64,000 nucleotides of DNA from NCBI RefSeq assembly GCF_014648295.1, contig NZ_BMQV01000002.1, positions 62,001 through 126,000 of the forward strand, read 5' to 3'. Each line of letters begins with the position of its first letter. The stretch's first letter is position 1. Origin of the DNA: Shewanella saliphila (GTDB lineage: Bacteria > Pseudomonadota > Gammaproteobacteria > Enterobacterales > Shewanellaceae). Made by a program: the position numbers and the translations under genes. This document shows, piece after piece, positions 46,974 to 57,062 of the stretch. The notes beneath the pieces were generated by a model. That model saw only the letters and a program-made list of their open reading frames with translations, searched no databases and had not been told where the DNA came from.

Positions 46974-47552
46974 TTACTTTTCCAGCAAAGGCTGGAGCTG
47001 TTTGTCGATTGCTTCACGAGCTCGGAAGATACGTGATCTTACGGTCCCGACCGGACAATCCATGATGTTGGCAATATCTTCGTAACTCATACCGTCTAGT
47101 TCTCTAAGCGATATCGCCATCTTTAATTCTTCAGGCAATGTATCGAGCGTATCAAAGATCACTTTACTCATTTGATCTTTCATTAATAAACGCTCTGGTG
47201 ATGCGAACTCTTTTAGTGCATCACTACCTTCATAATATTCTGCATCTTCAACATCCACATCGTTTGCAGGTGCTCTGCGCCCTTGTGAAGTAAGATGGTT
47301 TTTTGCGGTGTTTACCGCAATGCGGTACAACCAAGTATAAAACGCACTCTCACCACGAAAATTTGCTAACGCTCTATATGCTTTAATAAAGGCTTCTTGT
47401 GTTACATCTTGCACATCCGCTTGGTTGCGAATATAGCGAGAAATCAAACTCATCACTTTATTTTGATACTTCAGCACTAACAGGTTAAATGCGTTTTTAT
47501 CGCCTTGCTGTACTCGCTCAACTAATTGTTGATCACTATATTGTCCACTCAT
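46974..47552 (-). CDS. rpoE: RNA polymerase sigma-E (ECF, envelope stress)
   Basis: Extracytoplasmic-function sigma factor for outer-membrane stress. 192 residues, nearly the E. coli length. Region 2 has DVQDVTQEAFIKAYRALANF near 46-65 and YTWLYRIAVNTAKNHL near 73-88. Region 4 has LREL DGMSYEDIANIMDCPVGTVRSRI near 148-174, the -35-binding helix-turn-helix (given here in two pieces). It leads rpoE-rseABC and probably autoregulates from the promoter at 47617-47643. Confidence 0.97.
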   Translation of the reverse strand: MSGQYSDQQLVERVQQGDKNAFNLLVLKYQNKVMSLISRYIRNQADVQDVTQEAFIKAYRALANFRGESAFYTWLYRIAVNTAKNHLTSQGRRAPANDVDVEDAEYYEGSDALKEFASPERLLMKDQMSKVIFDTLDTLPEELKMAISLRELDGMSYEDIANIMDCPVGTVRSRIFRAREAIDKQLQPLLEK

Positions 47553-47616
47553 CCGAGCCGACTACTCCTAAATCTGTAATACTGATTTCTCAGTCGCTCG
47601 AATCCTGTTCATATAA

Positions 47617-47643
47617 GTAGACTCACTGATATGAAAAAAGTTC
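47617..47643 (-). promoter_or_regulatory. Candidate sigma-E promoter of rpoE
   Basis: On the minus strand GAACTT, 16 nt, then TCTAC. The E. coli rpoE autoregulated promoter has GAACTT and TCTAA-like elements with the same spacer. About 65 nt before the rpoE ATG. Confidence 0.6.
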
Positions 47644-47786
47644 GATGTTGAATTAAAAAAAGTTAATTAATTTGAGATAAAAATAAAATATCTCGTTAAA
47701 ACCTCAATAAAGCTCGCTGTAAAAGTACCCAGTTAAGGTGATTTGATTTACTATGATCAAACCACTTAGCTATACCATGATACCTG

Positions 47787-49403
47787 ATGAAACAAGCAGT
47801 TGAACACCAATCTGACATTTTGGTCATCGGCAGCGGTGCTGCAGGACTGACTTTAGCATTACATTTAGCTGAAAAATCAAAAGTAATTCTTCTTTCTAAA
47901 GGGCCTTTATCAGAAGGTTCGACCTTATATGCACAAGGCGGAATCGCATCTGTGTTTGATGAAGGCGACACGATTGAGTCCCACGTCAATGACACACTGA
48001 TTGCTGGCGCTGGATTATGCGACAAATCGGTTGTGACTTACACAGCAGAAAACGCCAAAGGTGCCATGCAATGGCTCATTAATTGCGGCGTCGCATTTGA
48101 TAAAGAAGAAAATAACACTGCTGATAGCTCTGCTTCAATGCCTTATCACCTCACACGTGAGGGAGGCCACAGTCATCGACGTATTTTACATTCTGCCGAT
48201 GCTACGGGTAAAGCGGTACAAACCACTTTGCAAGAGTGTGCGTTAGCCCATCCCAATATCACCGTTTTAGAGCGTTATAACGCCATCGACTTAATCACCA
48301 CACGTAAATTAAACCGGCCGGGCAACCGAGTGTTAGGGGCTTATGTTTGGAATAGAGATGAAGAGCATGTCGAAACAGTCAAAGCAAAGTTTGTCGCTTT
48401 AGCGACTGGCGGCAGCTCAAAGGTATATCAATATACTTCAAATCCAGACATTGCCAGTGGTGATGGTATTGCCATGGCCTGGCGTGCAGGATGCCGTGTT
48501 GCCAACATGGAATTTAATCAATTTCATCCAACGTGTTTATTCCACCCTAATGCCAGAAACTTTCTCCTCACTGAAGCATTACGTGGTGAAGGTGCTTATT
48601 TACGTCGCCCAGATGGCAGCCGGTTTATGCCAGACTTTGATGAACGTGCAGAGTTGGCGCCTCGCGATATTGTAGCCCGTGCTATCGATTATGAAATGAA
48701 ACGTTTAGGTGCAGATTGTGTTTATTTAGACATTAGCCACAAACCTGCCGACTTTATTATTAAGCACTTTCCAACCATTTATCATCGATGCCTTGAGTTA
48801 GGTATCGATATGACGAAAGACCCGATCCCAGCTGTACCTGCCGCCCACTACACCTGTGGTGGCGTGATGACCGATTTACATGGTCAAACCGACATCAACG
48901 GTTTGTACGCTATTGGTGAAGTCGCCTACACAGGTTTGCACGGTGCTAATCGCTTAGCGAGTAACTCATTATTAGAGTGTTTAGTGTTTGCGCGCGCTGC
49001 CTCACATGACATTGAAAGTCAGCTACATAAAATTGCTGCGCCTTGCACATTACCGGCATGGGATGAAAGTAAAGTGAGTAACTCGGACGAAGAAGTCGTC
49101 ATTGCCCATAACTGGCACGAGTTACGCTTATTTATGTGGGATTATGTTGGTATTGTCAGAACGGACAAACGTTTAGAGCGCGCATTACGTCGTTGCTTAA
49201 TGTTGCAACAAGAAATTGAAGAGTATTATTCAAACTTCCGTGTCAGCAATAACTTATTAGAGTTGCGTAATTTAGTCCAAGTGGCAGAGTTGATCATTCG
49301 CTGCGCGATGGATCGTAAAGAGAGCCGTGGGTTACATTATAACATCGACTACCCAGAGCAATTTGACAACCCTAAGCCAACCATTTTACAGCCTGGACGC
49401 TAG
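47787..49403 (+). CDS. nadB: L-aspartate oxidase
   Basis: FAD enzyme that oxidises aspartate to iminoaspartate, the first step of NAD synthesis. 538 residues. Dinucleotide-binding motif [19 protein letters not shown] near 11-29, active-site region [14 protein letters not shown] near 118-131, and [15 protein letters not shown] near 281-295. [10 protein letters not shown] near 355 and [15 protein letters not shown] near 383-397 are also diagnostic. Divergent from rpoE, as in E. coli; its 3' end overlaps the convergent ygfX by 4 bp. Confidence 0.97.
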   Translation: MKQAVEHQSDILVIGSGAAGLTLALHLAEKSKVILLSKGPLSEGSTLYAQGGIASVFDEGDTIESHVNDTLIAGAGLCDKSVVTYTAENAKGAMQWLINCGVAFDKEENNTADSSASMPYHLTREGGHSHRRILHSADATGKAVQTTLQECALAHPNITVLERYNAIDLITTRKLNRPGNRVLGAYVWNRDEEHVETVKAKFVALATGGSSKVYQYTSNPDIASGDGIAMAWRAGCRVANMEFNQFHPTCLFHPNARNFLLTEALRGEGAYLRRPDGSRFMPDFDERAELAPRDIVARAIDYEMKRLGADCVYLDISHKPADFIIKHFPTIYHRCLELGIDMTKDPIPAVPAAHYTCGGVMTDLHGQTDINGLYAIGEVAYTGLHGANRLASNSLLECLVFARAASHDIESQLHKIAAPCTLPAWDESKVSNSDEEVVIAHNWHELRLFMWDYVGIVRTDKRLERALRRCLMLQQEIEEYYSNFRVSNNLLELRNLVQVAELIIRCAMDRKESRGLHYNIDYPEQFDNPKPTILQPGR

Positions 49404-49879
49404 GCGAGCTTAAGTTGTAATAATAACCGACACAGGGTGCGATATTCTGTGTCGGTTAACATATCATGCCATACCCACAGTATTCGCCTATCTCCCGAAT
49501 GAATATCTTGTAAAAATATCATGCAAAATAAAGGGTTCACCAGCGCCCGACGGCAAAAGTCAACAAGATAAGTTTGCGATGAATGCTCAACAATCTGAGC
49601 AAAGCCACGTTTATCAAGACTAAAAATACACTGCCAGCGGGTTAATTTTCGCCAACAATAAACCATTAGGCATAAGGTCAATAGAACAAGGAGTAATTGG
49701 GCATAAACTAACAATGATGATGCCAGGTTTGGCCACGCAAGAAAACTGCACAGTATCACAGCAAAAAAACACACGAGGGCTAAGCGGGACAAAAACGACG
49801 CACTCAACCCAAATTGATGAAGATGAGTGCGGGGAGAAAAATCAGAGACTTGAACGGGCTTAAGGTTCGGCTCGACCAC
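49400..49879 (-). CDS. ygfX: YgfX (CptA)-like membrane protein
   Basis: 159-residue inner-membrane protein with two helices near residues 25-48 and 50-73, then a soluble domain ([37 protein letters not shown]). Matches YgfX by position next to sdhE and by architecture. In E. coli the pair was once described as a toxin-antitoxin system; SdhE is now known as the succinate dehydrogenase flavinylation factor, and the role of YgfX is unclear. GTG start at 49879 lies inside the end of sdhE (20-bp overlap). Confidence 0.82.
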   Translation of the reverse strand: MVEPNLKPVQVSDFSPRTHLHQFGLSASFLSRLALVCFFAVILCSFLAWPNLASSLLVYAQLLLVLLTLCLMVYCWRKLTRWQCIFSLDKRGFAQIVEHSSQTYLVDFCRRALVNPLFCMIFLQDIHSGDRRILWVWHDMLTDTEYRTLCRLLLQLKLA

Positions 49880-50108
49880 GGACTTTAACTACCATAGCGG
49901 CAAGTTGCTGATCTGGGCATTGTTCATGGCCCATAAACCAAGCAAATAACTCTGGATCTTCGCATTCTAACAAGCGAATAAATGTTTGCTTGTCGTCATC
50001 GGCTAACGCTTCATAGTGCGCTTCAACAAAGGGTTGAAACAAGACATCTAACTCTAACATTCCACGACGGCATGCCCAACGTACACGAGCAATATTCATT
50101 AATTCCAA
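49860..50108 (-). CDS. sdhE: FAD assembly factor SdhE
   Basis: Small cytoplasmic protein that promotes covalent flavinylation of succinate dehydrogenase and fumarate reductase. 82 residues with the RGMLELD stretch containing the conserved RGxxE motif near 15. I chose the TTG at 50108: AGGAG is 7 nt upstream, and the N-terminus then aligns residue for residue in length with E. coli (MDINNKARIHWACRRGM against MELMNIARVRWACRRGM). An ATG at 50099 is less likely. Confidence 0.92.
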   Translation of the reverse strand: MELMNIARVRWACRRGMLELDVLFQPFVEAHYEALADDDKQTFIRLLECEDPELFAWFMGHEQCPDQQLAAMVVKVRGRAEP

Positions 50109-50196
50109 CACAAATCTCCTGATGTCTATATCACAAATATACCAATCATATTCACAGCCTAGAGCGTAAAAATGGCCAGAGAAGACCCGATAGGTA

Positions 50197-51120
50197 TTAG
50201 TTTATACGGTGTTCAAAATCTTGTACTTGGCGATCTTTCCCCGCAAACAAGTCATCAAAATCAGTCGCCAGTAACGATTTAACTGACGGATGTTGAATCA
50301 TTCGTTCGGCAAACATCACATGATATTCTTCTTTAATATCGGTCGTTTCACCAAGTAATACCATTCCTTGCGACAGTATATCATGACGATAAATAGACGG
50401 TGCGACAAAAATACCCCTGTTGAAATAACCAAATGCTTTCATCATTTCGGCATCATCAAACTCACCTAAAATGTTCACATCGAGGTTTTTTTCAGCAAAC
50501 CAGCCATGTAATTGCTGTCCAAGTGAGGTGCGTTTACCCGGAATAAGTAATTTATGCTCCTCTAAACATGCAGGAAATGGCAGCGCTGAGGGTTGCGCCG
50601 CAAAAAAGCTGATGCCACATTCACCCAATTTTTTTGACAAAATCTCAGGAAACTTTAATGAACCACCGGCGCAATCAGATAAAATCATATCTAATTTATG
50701 CCCTCTTAAGCGCTCAATTAAGCTTTCGTGTGTAGACTCATAACAGGCCAAGTGCACCGAGCCATCACTTGGGATCACCGTTAATAACACTCGGCTTACG
50801 AGTGCTTTCGATAACGCATCTGCAATGCCGACCTCAAACAACAAAGAGTTATTTTTTTGATAATTAAGTAAGTCGAGCATTTCATAACTCAAACTAAACA
50901 TTTTATCGGCATAACGAAACACCAACTCACCCAACTCTGTCGCTTCTAAGTTGCGCCCAACTCGTTTAAACAAGCTCCCTTTTAAACGTTCTTCTAAGGC
51001 ACGTATTTGCCCTGTAATCGTTTGCGGAGCAAGACATAATGCTTCGGCGGCTTTGGTCACTGAGCCTTTTTTTTGTACCATCCAAAAATAATACAGGTGG
51101 TTATAATTTAAATGCTGCAT
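50197..51120 (-). CDS. nhaR: LysR-family activator NhaR
   Basis: Sodium-responsive LysR regulator that activates nhaA in E. coli. 307 residues. The N-terminus INYNHLYYFW-like segment (LNYNHLYYFWMVQKKGSV) and helix-turn-helix LAPQTITGQIRALEERLKG near 30-48 match E. coli NhaR closely as I recall it, as does LGELVFRYADKMFSLSYEML. It lies downstream of nhaA, but a Rap1a-like gene and a terminator intervene, so it is transcribed separately. Confidence 0.93.
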   Translation of the reverse strand: MQHLNYNHLYYFWMVQKKGSVTKAAEALCLAPQTITGQIRALEERLKGSLFKRVGRNLEATELGELVFRYADKMFSLSYEMLDLLNYQKNNSLLFEVGIADALSKALVSRVLLTVIPSDGSVHLACYESTHESLIERLRGHKLDMILSDCAGGSLKFPEILSKKLGECGISFFAAQPSALPFPACLEEHKLLIPGKRTSLGQQLHGWFAEKNLDVNILGEFDDAEMMKAFGYFNRGIFVAPSIYRHDILSQGMVLLGETTDIKEEYHVMFAERMIQHPSVKSLLATDFDDLFAGKDRQVQDFEHRIN

Positions 51121-51195
51121 ATCATTCAGAAACCTAAAAAAATTATTAATCTACTATAGCAAATAACTCACTGAACCCACGCTAAAATACTGACA

Positions 51196-51223
51196 AAAAA
51201 ACGCAGCCAAAAGGCTGCGTTTT
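51196..51223 (-). terminator. Terminator of the nhaA - Rap1a-like unit
   Basis: AACGCAGCC-AAAA-GGCTGCGTT with flanking A and T runs. Confidence 0.9.
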
Positions 51224-51236
51224 GATAACTCGATGG

Positions 51237-51623
51237 TTATTTGGGGCGCGGGCAATCTAATATTGTCGTAATGACGCTTTCTAGCTCATCACTGTTACTC
51301 ACATTTTTCAACGCCACTTGCTCCGTTAGTGCCGATACCACCTCTGACTTAACCAGTATATGGCTAGAGCAGTAATTAACATTGGCAGTTTGGTAACGCT
51401 TACCTGCACGATATTTAAGGGCTCGCGACTCATAATTATTGGGATCGATACGTTTTTTAGCCTGATTGTCACGATACATCAATGCACCATCAACCACGCC
51501 CTCAAGATAACTTTGGCATGTTGCAGACTCTGCAGACTTCAAGCAAACATCAAACGAATTTGCCGACGCAGGTATAACAATAACACTCAGCAATAATCCT
51601 AGAGATAATTTAATTAGTTTCAT
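51237..51623 (-). CDS. Small secreted protein, Rap1a/Tai-like
   Basis: 128 residues with a signal peptide ending near ASANS, so the product should be periplasmic. The mature part has [25 protein letters not shown] and, near the end, [10 protein letters not shown]. This resembles the Rap1a/Tai domain (C...C.gY..Gv.D), known from immunity proteins against amidase effectors and from many uncharacterised periplasmic proteins. No effector gene is nearby, so an immunity role is not supported here. Its ATG overlaps the nhaA stop by 14 bp, implying cotranslation. Confidence 0.75.
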   Translation of the reverse strand: MKLIKLSLGLLLSVIVIPASANSFDVCLKSAESATCQSYLEGVVDGALMYRDNQAKKRIDPNNYESRALKYRAGKRYQTANVNYCSSHILVKSEVVSALTEQVALKNVSNSDELESVITTILDCPRPK

Positions 51624-52794
51624 GGCTTCCTCCTGAATTAGGCAGAACTTTGGCTAACCAAAAATAACCAATCAGCGCTGCAAATAACGAACCTGTTAAA
51701 ATACCTAACCTTGCATAATCACCATACTCTGCAGGTGAATGTTCAAATGCTAATGACGAAATAAACACCGACATAGTAAAACCAATACCACACATCACTG
51801 CGACAGGGGTAATATGTCGCCAACCAATACCGGGTGGTAATTCTGCTAACTTCAGTTTTACCGCCACATAGCTAAATAAAAATACTCCAATAGGCTTACC
51901 TAACATCAAGCCCATAATGATCCCCAGAGTAATCGGTTCTGCAAACGATTCGAATGACATATTGGTCAATGACAAACCTGCGTTAGCAAATGCGAATACC
52001 GGAAGAATTAAAAACGTACTCCACGGATGTAGCTGGTGCTCTAAATGTCCTGATGGTGATGTGCCATCTTTCGCTCGTAACGGGATACAAAATGCAATGA
52101 TGACACCTGCTAAGGTAGCATGAACACCAGACTTTAATACTGCAACCCACAACATAAATCCAACTAAGGCATATGGCGTTATAGAGGTTACCCCTTTTCG
52201 ATTCAGCGCCACCATCAACACAATAGACACTGCAGCAATGATTAAACTGGTCATTGATAAATCAGTGCTGTAAAACAGCGCAATAATCACAATAACACCT
52301 AAGTCATCAATAATGGCCAAGGCCAATAAAAATACCTTTAACGCCACAGGCACTCGATTACCCAGCAATGCCATAATACCCAACGCAAACGCGATATCTG
52401 TTGCGGCAGGAATAGCCCAGCCGACTTGGGTTTCTGGGTTAGAATAATTAAATGCTAAGTAAAATAGCGCCGGGAATACCATCCCACCAATCGCCGCAAA
52501 CGTCGGTAAAGAAGCTTTAGCCACACTCGACAGTGCCCCCTCTAACAACTCACGTTTAACTTCTAGTCCAATCAATAAAAAGAATAACGCCATTAAGCCA
52601 TCATTAATCCATAGCAATAATGGTTTATTGATATCCAATTCGCCGACACGCAATTGAACTCCTGTACTCAAGAAGCCCTGATACAAATCCGCTAAAGGCG
52701 AATTTGCCAATATCATTGCCAAGGCCACCGCGACCATTAACAAAATACCGCCGGCAGACTCTTGGCTTAAAAAGTTTCTAATTGCACGTTCCAT
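51610..52794 (-). CDS. nhaA: Na+/H+ antiporter NhaA
   Basis: Inner-membrane antiporter expelling Na+ or Li+ in exchange for protons, important for salt and pH homeostasis. 394 residues, 12 predicted helices. The ion-binding Asp pair is visible in [19 protein letters not shown] (near 160-178). [19 protein letters not shown] near 128-146 and [17 protein letters not shown] near 335 are family-typical. A Rap1a-like gene follows in an overlapping arrangement. Confidence 0.97.
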   Translation of the reverse strand: MERAIRNFLSQESAGGILLMVAVALAMILANSPLADLYQGFLSTGVQLRVGELDINKPLLLWINDGLMALFFLLIGLEVKRELLEGALSSVAKASLPTFAAIGGMVFPALFYLAFNYSNPETQVGWAIPAATDIAFALGIMALLGNRVPVALKVFLLALAIIDDLGVIVIIALFYSTDLSMTSLIIAAVSIVLMVALNRKGVTSITPYALVGFMLWVAVLKSGVHATLAGVIIAFCIPLRAKDGTSPSGHLEHQLHPWSTFLILPVFAFANAGLSLTNMSFESFAEPITLGIIMGLMLGKPIGVFLFSYVAVKLKLAELPPGIGWRHITPVAVMCGIGFTMSVFISSLAFEHSPAEYGDYARLGILTGSLFAALIGYFWLAKVLPNSGGSHETN

Positions 52795-52999
52795 ATAACA
52801 CTCCTAAATTAACAATAGATTGACTCTAACGCATCCATTCAAACAATAATAATCGATTGTTTCTTACCTTAAACTCGGTATTTCCGAGTTATCGGTAGTT
52901 TTTAAGGAGACACACCTCACAATTAAACATTTCTTGTTTACAGATTTGAAGCCCTTGATTAGGTATAATCACATTAAGCAAAAAAAGGAATTGAAACAA

Positions 53000-53851
53000 A
53001 TGAAACAGTATTTAGATCTGTGTAAACGCATCGTCGACGAAGGTCAATGGGTCAATAATGCCCGCACCAACAAAAAGTGTCTCACGGTAATCAATGCCGA
53101 TTTAACTTATGATGTTGGCAACAATCAATTCCCACTGGTTACCACCCGTAAAAGTTTTTGGAAATCTGCCATTGCAGAAATTCTAGGTTATTTACGCGGC
53201 TACCAAAATGCAGCTGATTTTAGAGCGCTTGGCACCAAAACATGGGATGCCAACGCTAACGACAACCAAGCATGGTTAAATAATCCTAATCGCAAAGGTC
53301 AAGACGATATGGGGTTAATATACGGTGCCCTTGGACGCGCTTTTCCTAAACCCAGTGGCGGCCATGTCGATCTGCTTAAACAAATTGTAGAGGATTTGAG
53401 CAATGGTATTGATAACCGTGGAGAAATATTAACCTTTTATCATCCTGGCGCATTCGATCTAGGTTGTTTACGTCCTTGTATGTACGAACATCATTTCTCG
53501 CTCCTAGGTGATACCTTATACCTAAACAGCACCCAACGCAGCTGTGATGTGCCATTAGGATTAAACTTTAATATGGTGCAAGTGTATGTACTGTTAGCAT
53601 TAATGGCCCAAATAACCGGCCACAAGCCTGGTAAGGCTTACCATAAAATCGTTAATGCGCATATTTATGAAGATCAATTGGCCCCCATGCGTGATATTCA
53701 ATTAACCCGTGAACCATTTGATCCACCCAAATTAATCATTAACCCAGAGATAAAGAGCTTAAAAGACATTGAAACCTGGGTCACATTAGATGATTTTAGT
53801 GTTGAAGGTTATCAACACCATGACGCCATTCAATACCCATTTGCGGTATAA
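53000..53851 (+). CDS. thyA: Thymidylate synthase (long, Vibrio-like form)
   Basis: Methylates dUMP to dTMP with methylenetetrahydrofolate. 283 residues, against 264 in E. coli. The catalytic Cys is in [14 protein letters not shown] near residue 159, and the dUMP-binding stretch [15 protein letters not shown] near 180-194. The sequence ([18 protein letters not shown] start, [21 protein letters not shown]) follows the Vibrio cholerae type as I recall it. ATG 53000 has AAGGA upstream. No lgt gene precedes it, unlike the usual lgt-thyA pair. Confidence 0.96.
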   Translation: MKQYLDLCKRIVDEGQWVNNARTNKKCLTVINADLTYDVGNNQFPLVTTRKSFWKSAIAEILGYLRGYQNAADFRALGTKTWDANANDNQAWLNNPNRKGQDDMGLIYGALGRAFPKPSGGHVDLLKQIVEDLSNGIDNRGEILTFYHPGAFDLGCLRPCMYEHHFSLLGDTLYLNSTQRSCDVPLGLNFNMVQVYVLLALMAQITGHKPGKAYHKIVNAHIYEDQLAPMRDIQLTREPFDPPKLIINPEIKSLKDIETWVTLDDFSVEGYQHHDAIQYPFAV

Positions 53852-53863
53852 TTTGCGGTATAA
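53840..53863 (+). repeat. 12-bp tandem duplication at the thyA stop codon
   Basis: TTTGCGGTATAA occurs twice back to back. The first copy encodes the last three residues and stop of thyA (Phe-Ala-Val-stop); the second repeats them exactly, after the stop and in the same frame. Confidence 0.95.
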
Positions 53864-53875
53864 ATAGTCTTAAAA

Positions 53876-53911
53876 TAAACGCCCTTGTTATAACCTAACA
53901 AGGGCGTTTTT
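53876..53911. terminator. Bidirectional terminator between thyA and the TSUP gene
   Basis: AACGCCCTTGTTA / TAACAAGGGCGTT, perfect 13-bp arms, 5-nt loop, T-run. Confidence 0.93.
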
Positions 53912-53933
53912 TACTCGTCATTTATTCATTGAC

Positions 53934-54734
53934 TTAACTCAATAGCAGTTTCAAGCCAACCACCACGAGTAAACAGGCAAAAATCTTTCTCAATACCGGT
54001 GTCGGCCATGTGCTAGCCGCTTTTACACCAAGCGGAGCGCACAATATCGAGCTAATAATGATTCCGCCAAGGGCAGGTAAATAAATAAAGCCAAATGCCC
54101 CTGGTGGTAGATTAGGGGCATCAAAGCCCGCAATCACGTAACCGATGGTGCCAGATATGGCAATAAACATTCCGGTTACCGACGAAAATCCAACAGCTTG
54201 GCGCATTTGCAAACCGCAATAACTTAAAAATGGCACCAACAATACCCCGCCGCCAATCCCCATCAGGCCTGCAATTAAGGCGATCAAAACAGAAACCATA
54301 AATAACACCGCAAACTTAGGCATATCGTCGCCCGTTTTAACTTTTAACGGAAACGCCATTTGTATTGCCATTAACACCACAAAAATCGCAAAGGTTTGCT
54401 GTAAGTTATCTGATGATATTTGCTCTGACACAAACGCAGATGCCAATGAACCCACCACAATACCTGGCATAATGGGCTTAAATAAATGCCATGGCACATT
54501 GCCACGTTTATGGTGTGCAGTTGCTGAAGACATTGAGGTTAAAATGATTGATGCCAGCGAGGTCGCAATGGCGACATGAGTGAGTTGGGTAACACTAATG
54601 CCAACAGAAGGTAATATATACAATAGTGCAGGTACAATGATAAGTCCGCCACCAATGCCAAGTAATCCGGCAAAAAAACCGACAACAGCCCCAAGAAATA
54701 AACAAATAATAAAAACCTGCAGCATACTGTCCAT
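53934..54734 (-). CDS. TSUP-family permease (TauE/SafE)
   Basis: 266-residue inner-membrane protein with eight or so helices in two homologous halves. The repeated glycine-rich motif is seen as FFAGLLGIGGGLIIVPALL near 21-39 and IAGLMGIGGGVLLVPFLSY near 154-172, diagnostic for the TauE/SafE (TSUP) family of sulfite, sulfonate or organic-anion exporters. The substrate cannot be told from context. Lies 66 nt after ptsP on the same strand. Confidence 0.93.
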   Translation of the reverse strand: MDSMLQVFIICLFLGAVVGFFAGLLGIGGGLIIVPALLYILPSVGISVTQLTHVAIATSLASIILTSMSSATAHHKRGNVPWHLFKPIMPGIVVGSLASAFVSEQISSDNLQQTFAIFVVLMAIQMAFPLKVKTGDDMPKFAVLFMVSVLIALIAGLMGIGGGVLLVPFLSYCGLQMRQAVGFSSVTGMFIAISGTIGYVIAGFDAPNLPPGAFGFIYLPALGGIIISSILCAPLGVKAASTWPTPVLRKIFACLLVVVGLKLLLS

Positions 54735-54800
54735 AACGATATCCTTATTTTTATTTTTTTAAACAATACGCTACATATTGGCTAATTGACTTGATCCATA

Positions 54801-57038
54801 TTATGGATTAATCAAATCGGCTAGGTCATGTTGCTGTAAAAACTGCCCTAATAATGTTCGCACTTGTTGGCCGTTAGATTGGCATAACACAGTACTTAAT
54901 AACTCAGATAATTCTTGTTGCGATACCCGTCTGAGTAAATAGTTGATTCTGGCCAGGCTTGCTTGGTTCATACTGAGCTTATGGTAACCCATAGCCACTA
55001 ACAACAAAGCACCATATGGCTCGCCAGCTAATTCGCCGCAGACACTGACATCTAAATCATATTGTTTACAGTCATCAACGGCCATTTTAAGAGCGCGTAA
55101 AATGCCGGGATGATAACTATCAAATAATGAACTTACACTGGGGTTATTACGGTCAACCGCCAGTAAATATTGGGTTAAATCGTTACTGCCAACAGACACA
55201 AAATCGACCCGTTTTGCCACATCTTGTAATTGATACAATAATGCAGGTACTTCAAGCATCACACCCACTTTAGGTCTAACTAAAATGGTATTGAGTTCTT
55301 GGTTTAATTCAGTAAACGCTTGCTCGAGATACGTTAAGGTTTGGTCTATCTCATCAAGATTGCTCACCATAGGCAGTAAAATTTGTAATTGATTGCCCTT
55401 TCCTGCTGCTTGCAGCATTGCTCTGAGTTGGACTAAAAACAACTCAGGGTGATCAAGTGACAAACGAATACCACGCCAACCTAAAAACGGGTTATCTTCT
55501 TTGATCGGAAAATAAGGTAAAGGTTTATCACCGCCAACATCCAAGGTACGCATCACCACAGGTCGCTCGCCCGCAGCACTTAGCACTTGTTTGTAAACAT
55601 TGATTTGTTCGCTTTCACTCGGAAAGCGCTGATGTAACATAAACGGAATTTCTGTACGGTATAAACCTATTCCATCAGCACCTTCAGCAATTTCAGATGC
55701 GATGCCACTGAGTAAACCAGCATTAAGATAAAGCTGGATGCGTTGGCCATCTGTAGTCACCGATGGCAAACTTAATTCTGCAGAAAATTGCTTTTGTTTT
55801 TCAACATCAGCATCAAGCAGTAATTGATATTCTTCAATGACCGCCGGTGATGGCGACACGAGTAGCTGACCGCGCGTGGCATTGAGCACTAATAACTTTT
55901 GATCGATGTCGGTCGACAATACATCGTCCATACCAACAATGGCAGGCACACCGAGTGCGCGAGCTAAAATGGCAGCATGGGCGTTTACACCACCACGTTC
56001 GGTAACAATCCCCGCAAGCTTCTGCCGAGGGAACTCTGCCAATAATGTGGCATCGACTTCTTTAGCAACTAAAATAACCGGTTTGTCAGACTCAACTTCT
56101 AAGCGCCCTGGTTCAATTAATTGGCGTAATACTTTTTGACCAAGCTCGCGAATGTCGCTTGCCCGTTCTTTTAAGTAGGGATCTTCCATCGCCAAAAATT
56201 GATCGATATAACGAAGTGACACGCGACTGACAGCAGATTCAGATTGCCAACCAAGTGCGACCTCTCGAGCATACTCCCCGCCTAAACTTGAATCTTCAAG
56301 CAATAGCAGGAAAGCAGTAAAGATAGAAGCAACATCAGCAGACTTTTCGCTCTCAAAACGCTGAGAAATAGCCGAAAGCATATCTTTACAACGTTGCATG
56401 GCTTGTTTAAGCCTAAGCAATTCAACGTCAACATCATCACAATGACGCTCAGGTTGCTCTAGTGAAATAGCACCACCGAGCACTAAGCCGTGTGCAATCG
56501 CAATACCACTTGAAGCGGTGATCCCATTGAACATCACTTGATGTTGCACATTAGTAATGGCGGCTTTATGTTTTAGGCTACGAACAACCACGGCAAGCTG
56601 AGCCGCTAACGTCATCAAAAAGGCTTCTTCGCTTTCGCTGAACTGCCTCGCGTCGGGCTGCTGAACCACAATGACGCCAACTACTAACTTTTGAAAAATA
56701 ATCGGTACAGCCAAAAAGGCCCGATAATCTTCTTCAACAGCCTCTGGGAATAATTTAAAGCGTGGGTGAATACGTGCATCAGCCAAGTTTACGGCTTCTT
56801 CACGCTGGGCTACTAAGCCAACAAGGCCTTCAGATAATGGCATGCTGACTCGGCCGACGGCAGACTTTTCAAGCCCTTCAGTGGCCGATAGCACAAGGTT
56901 TTGTTGCTCAAGGATATAAATGGAACAACAATGTGTCGCCATCGCAATGCGCGTTTGCGACACCAAAATATTTAATGCACTCTCCAAACTGTTGGCTCTT
57001 GCAACAGCTTGAGTGATATCCCTGAGCATGTTTAACAC
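54801..57038 (-). CDS. ptsP: PEP-protein phosphotransferase of the nitrogen PTS (EI-Ntr)
   Basis: First phosphotransferase of the nitrogen-related PTS (PtsP to NPr to EIIA-Ntr). 745 residues. A GAF sensor domain occupies roughly residues 18-165. The phosphohistidine domain has GGVNAHAAILARALGVPAIVG near 350-370, and the PEP-binding TIM barrel has LYRTEIPFM near 465 and VCGELAGEPYGALLL near 672. I chose GTG 57038, which has AGAGGA 8 nt upstream and gives MLNMLRDITQAV; an extension to 57062 crosses that site. Follows rppH by 24 nt, as in E. coli. Confidence 0.95.
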   Translation of the reverse strand: MLNMLRDITQAVARANSLESALNILVSQTRIAMATHCCSIYILEQQNLVLSATEGLEKSAVGRVSMPLSEGLVGLVAQREEAVNLADARIHPRFKLFPEAVEEDYRAFLAVPIIFQKLVVGVIVVQQPDARQFSESEEAFLMTLAAQLAVVVRSLKHKAAITNVQHQVMFNGITASSGIAIAHGLVLGGAISLEQPERHCDDVDVELLRLKQAMQRCKDMLSAISQRFESEKSADVASIFTAFLLLLEDSSLGGEYAREVALGWQSESAVSRVSLRYIDQFLAMEDPYLKERASDIRELGQKVLRQLIEPGRLEVESDKPVILVAKEVDATLLAEFPRQKLAGIVTERGGVNAHAAILARALGVPAIVGMDDVLSTDIDQKLLVLNATRGQLLVSPSPAVIEEYQLLLDADVEKQKQFSAELSLPSVTTDGQRIQLYLNAGLLSGIASEIAEGADGIGLYRTEIPFMLHQRFPSESEQINVYKQVLSAAGERPVVMRTLDVGGDKPLPYFPIKEDNPFLGWRGIRLSLDHPELFLVQLRAMLQAAGKGNQLQILLPMVSNLDEIDQTLTYLEQAFTELNQELNTILVRPKVGVMLEVPALLYQLQDVAKRVDFVSVGSNDLTQYLLAVDRNNPSVSSLFDSYHPGILRALKMAVDDCKQYDLDVSVCGELAGEPYGALLLVAMGYHKLSMNQASLARINYLLRRVSQQELSELLSTVLCQSNGQQVRTLLGQFLQQHDLADLINP

Positions 57039-57062
57039 GGTTCCAATCCTCTTTGAAATCAA

